A DNA stretch of 8,323 bases from Planctomyces sp. (GTDB lineage Bacteria; Planctomycetota; Planctomycetia; Planctomycetales; Planctomycetaceae). The position numbers were made by a program, and so were the translations under genes. The first letter of the stretch is position 1. Every line of letters starts with the position of its first letter. Under the pieces are notes generated by a model. It was not told where the DNA came from, ran no database searches, and saw only the letters and a program-made list of their open reading frames with translations. Location of the stretch: NCBI GenBank assembly GCA_005809115.1, contig SYLK01000034.1, positions 1 to 8,323 of the forward strand, in the 5' to 3' direction. Below are positions 6,507-8,323 of this stretch, in pieces.

Positions 6507-7127
6507 TCAGATCCCCTGCGAAGGGGATCGCCCTTGTGCGGCCGACCCTGGCCAGATGATCGTCGCGCCGATCTCCTCAGCCGCTTCAACGGCGATTCGG
6601 GGGTGTAACCGAATCATCTTCAGCAGAACCGGCCACATCGCCTCCTCCAGCTCCTCGGGGGTCGCGGTATTCATGATGTCCCGCCGAGCCAGGTCCGCCA
6701 GGTAGGTCAGCTTCACCACGGCTTCGTACATCCGCGTGAGTCGGGTCGAAGGACGACGAGAGCTGCGAAGTCGATCGATCTCCTGGGCCCAGCCGGCAGC
6801 GAATCTGCCCGGTCCGCCGAATCCGGCAACCATCAGCTCCAGCAGGGACTGCGCTCGGGCGAGAGAATTCGACCGAGCAATCCCTGAGCAGGATTTCTGC
6901 AGATTCCAGCCCGACTCGAACTGCCGCTTCCTGCGGACGCGGGCTCGTTCGGCAGCGGCATGACAGCGATTGCACGTACTGTGACGCTGCTGGGAATCCC
7001 GTCCGAGTCGGCGAAACTGTTCCACGGGCAGGACCTGCGCACAGTGACGACAAATTTTCTCGCCGGCCGTTGGCAGCGACTGGTAGTCCTGGGCAGGAAT
7101 TTCTCCTGAAAACTTAGGAGCGATCAT
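6507..7127 (-). CDS. Zinc-ribbon protein of unknown function, mobile-element associated
   Basis: The protein has 206 residues from the ATG at 7127, chosen because GGTGGAG (7137-7131) lies just upstream; a GTG at 7196 would add 23 residues but lacks a good ribosome site. Residues 24-66 form a C2-C2 type zinc ribbon: CRHC (26-29) and CNRC (52-55) followed by His56, with EQFRR and basic residues between. This pattern is shared with the N-terminal ribbons of some HNH-associated and phage proteins. No HNH nuclease motif follows. Residues ~85-190 are predicted all-helical (AQSLLELMVAGFGGPGRFAA, then WAQEIDRLRSS and YEAVVKLTYLADL), with the GFGGPxRFAxxW pattern I associate with uncharacterised planctomycete phage or element proteins. 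It lies 198 bp downstream of, and on the same strand as, the recombinase gene, so it is probably cargo or an accessory factor of that element. DNA binding is plausible but unproven. Confidence 0.65.
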   Translation of the reverse strand: MIAPKFSGEIPAQDYQSLPTAGEKICRHCAQVLPVEQFRRLGRDSQQRHSTCNRCHAAAERARVRRKRQFESGWNLQKSCSGIARSNSLARAQSLLELMVAGFGGPGRFAAGWAQEIDRLRSSRRPSTRLTRMYEAVVKLTYLADLARRDIMNTATPEELEEAMWPVLLKMIRLHPRIAVEAAEEIGATIIWPGSAAQGRSPSQGI

Positions 7128-7325
7128 AGTCTCCACCGCCACCCCGGCACTCAGGCCACAAAAATTAAATTGAGAGCAATGCCGTTCATTTCGCACGTGG
7201 AATGCAGGATTCTAGGCAATATGGGCATTAAAATACCAGAGTACCTGACCATTTGATCATCTTGGGCTGTAATCCACCATGATTGACGATTTCGTATTTC
7301 CGTATCTAAACGAGGCGGCCTGATG
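7128..7325 (-). other. AT-richer gap between recombinase and zinc-ribbon gene
   Basis: These 198 bp are visibly richer in A/T than the flanking genes and probably carry the promoter of the zinc-ribbon gene. I could not pick out a convincing -35/-10 pair. No RNA gene or terminator was recognised. Confidence 0.4.
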
Positions 7326-8323
7326 TCATCGCACAGACGAAACCTCAATTGAGGTGGCGTCGCAACTGATCGCCGCCTCAAAATGCTCATCCCGCACCTG
7401 CAGGTAATGCTGATCTGCCACCTGTTCACTATTGCCCATCCACTCGCAGACCGTCTTCCGGGGAAACCGCTCTTCCAGCTCGGTCTGCCGGGATGACCGG
7501 AGATTCTGGAACAGCTTCGGCCAGACCGGAATTCCCGCCAGCCGGATCAGCTGACTCGTCCGCTTCCGCAGATTGGCATCACTGGTCTTCCTCAGCCCGG
7601 GAAACAGGAATTCATCCATCGCCGCTCCGTCCGCACGGTCCCGGAGTTCCTCCAGACCCGGCACCAGCTCCGGGAATAGTGGAATCTGGCGGATCTTCGT
7701 CTTCACTGCCGGAACGGTGATCCGGCGGCGCTGCCAGTCAATCTGCTCCCAACGCAGGGTAAACGGCTCTGAGGGCGTTCTGAGACCACCCCAGCGACTC
7801 AGGGCCACCACCGCTCGCAGCTCGGGGTCCGGCGTTGCGGCCATCACCCGGACGATCACCTCAGCCGGGATGAACCGGTGCCGACTGCGGTCCACGGTCC
7901 GGTCGGATTTGACCTTCTGAAACGGATTCGTCGTCAGAATCCCGGCATCGACGGCTTCGTTCAGGAATCCCCTGGCAAAGGCCAGGTGCTTCCCGGCGCT
8001 GGACGCCTGATGACCGGCACCTCCCAGTTCTGCCGGAGTCACCAGCCACCGCAGGAAATCGCTCCCGTCTTTGACCGTCAGACTGCTCAGCTTCCGACTG
8101 CCGAAGAATTCCCGCACCTTACCCGCGGCCTGCCGCCAGGCCCGGATCGTGTTCGGCTTCACGTCCCGCCGGCTGGTGATGCAGCGCTCCACAAACTCTG
8201 CAAATGGCGGATCCGTCCGAACCCCATCCGAAATCAGCCCCAGTCGGGCCAGCCGGTGACTCAGTTGCGGCCACTCCGTGTGAATGTGATCGATCCATTC
8301 CCGGGTCAGCCGGCGGATGTCAC
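7326..8323 (-). CDS. Tyrosine recombinase/site-specific integrase, 5' end outside window
   Basis: The minus frame stays open to the right edge, so the GTG at 8192 is internal; 331 residues are present. The segment just inside the edge (RRLTREWIDHIHTEWPQL, then RLARLGLIS) precedes a SAM-like core-binding domain (FVERCITSRRDVKPNTIRAW, EFFGSRKLSSLT, LNEAVDAGILTTNPF). The catalytic domain shows Arg I in RWGGLRTPSE (7781-7779), the beta-hairpin Lys in VPAVKTK (7703-7701), Arg II in LFQNLRSSRQTEL (7499-7497) and the nucleophile Tyr in VADQHYLQV (7406-7404). The usual HxLR is QNLR here, and the second His position is Asn in WMGNSEQ. I recall both substitutions as common in planctomycete integrases, so they do not by themselves mean inactivity. 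It ends 25 residues after Tyr, without a long tail. It likely mobilises the element that includes the zinc-ribbon gene; its att sites are not identified. Confidence 0.9.
   Translation of the reverse strand, partial: DIRRLTREWIDHIHTEWPQLSHRLARLGLISDGVRTDPPFAEFVERCITSRRDVKPNTIRAWRQAAGKVREFFGSRKLSSLTVKDGSDFLRWLVTPAELGGAGHQASSAGKHLAFARGFLNEAVDAGILTTNPFQKVKSDRTVDRSRHRFIPAEVIVRVMAATPDPELRAVVALSRWGGLRTPSEPFTLRWEQIDWQRRRITVPAVKTKIRQIPLFPELVPGLEELRDRADGAAMDEFLFPGLRKTSDANLRKRTSQLIRLAGIPVWPKLFQNLRSSRQTELEERFPRKTVCEWMGNSEQVADQHYLQVRDEHFEAAISCDATSIEVSSVR

Noticed and set aside
6242..6559. 105-residue plus-strand frame and an 89-residue minus-strand frame (6320-6589)
   Set aside because: There is no ribosome site, no recognisable motif and biased Arg/Ser/Pro composition. 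Both overlap the end of the zinc-ribbon gene.
1..8323. CRISPR array, defence system or toxin-antitoxin pair
   Set aside because: No regularly spaced repeats, Cas-like, restriction or antitoxin-like sequences were seen. The only repeats are the short ones listed.

Overview
The window looks like a planctomycete chromosome fragment. The main evidence is a gene carrying the PSD/PSCyt family of domains (DUF1595, DUF1592, DUF1588 and DUF1585) followed on the same strand by a DUF1552 gene. This pair is a hallmark of Planctomycetes and a few related phyla. The base composition is GC-rich throughout, and no species can be named from the sequence alone.

Left half (1 to about 5100, plus strand): three tightly spaced genes that look like one operon. 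They are (1) the C-terminal ~920 residues of a very large DUF1592/DUF1588 protein with a heme-type CxxCH motif, open through the left edge; (2) a 308-residue protein with no signal peptide and a papain-like Gln/Cys/His arrangement; and (3) a DUF1552 protein with a Tat-type signal. Genes 1 and 3 are usual partners and probably act outside the cytoplasm. Gene 2, between them, is the unusual component.

Middle (about 5100 to 6500): a mobile-DNA graveyard with no convincing intact gene. On the minus strand it holds a GAGTAC hexanucleotide repeat, a fragment that folds like domain V at the 3' end of a group II intron, and the N-terminal part of a tyrosine recombinase broken by a nonsense codon and two frameshifts. 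Further right are an 11-bp tandem repeat overlapping a 9-bp inverted repeat, and a 20-bp sequence with exactly the layout of a tRNA 3' end (T-loop to discriminator base). The last is best read as an old attachment site.

Right half (about 6500 to 8323, minus strand): a zinc-ribbon protein of unknown function downstream of a tyrosine recombinase that runs off the right edge. The recombinase keeps the catalytic Arg, Lys, Arg and Tyr but has Gln and Asn at the two usual His positions. The likely overall picture is a conserved secreted-protein operon whose 3' flank has been a repeated target for integrating elements, one decayed and one apparently intact.
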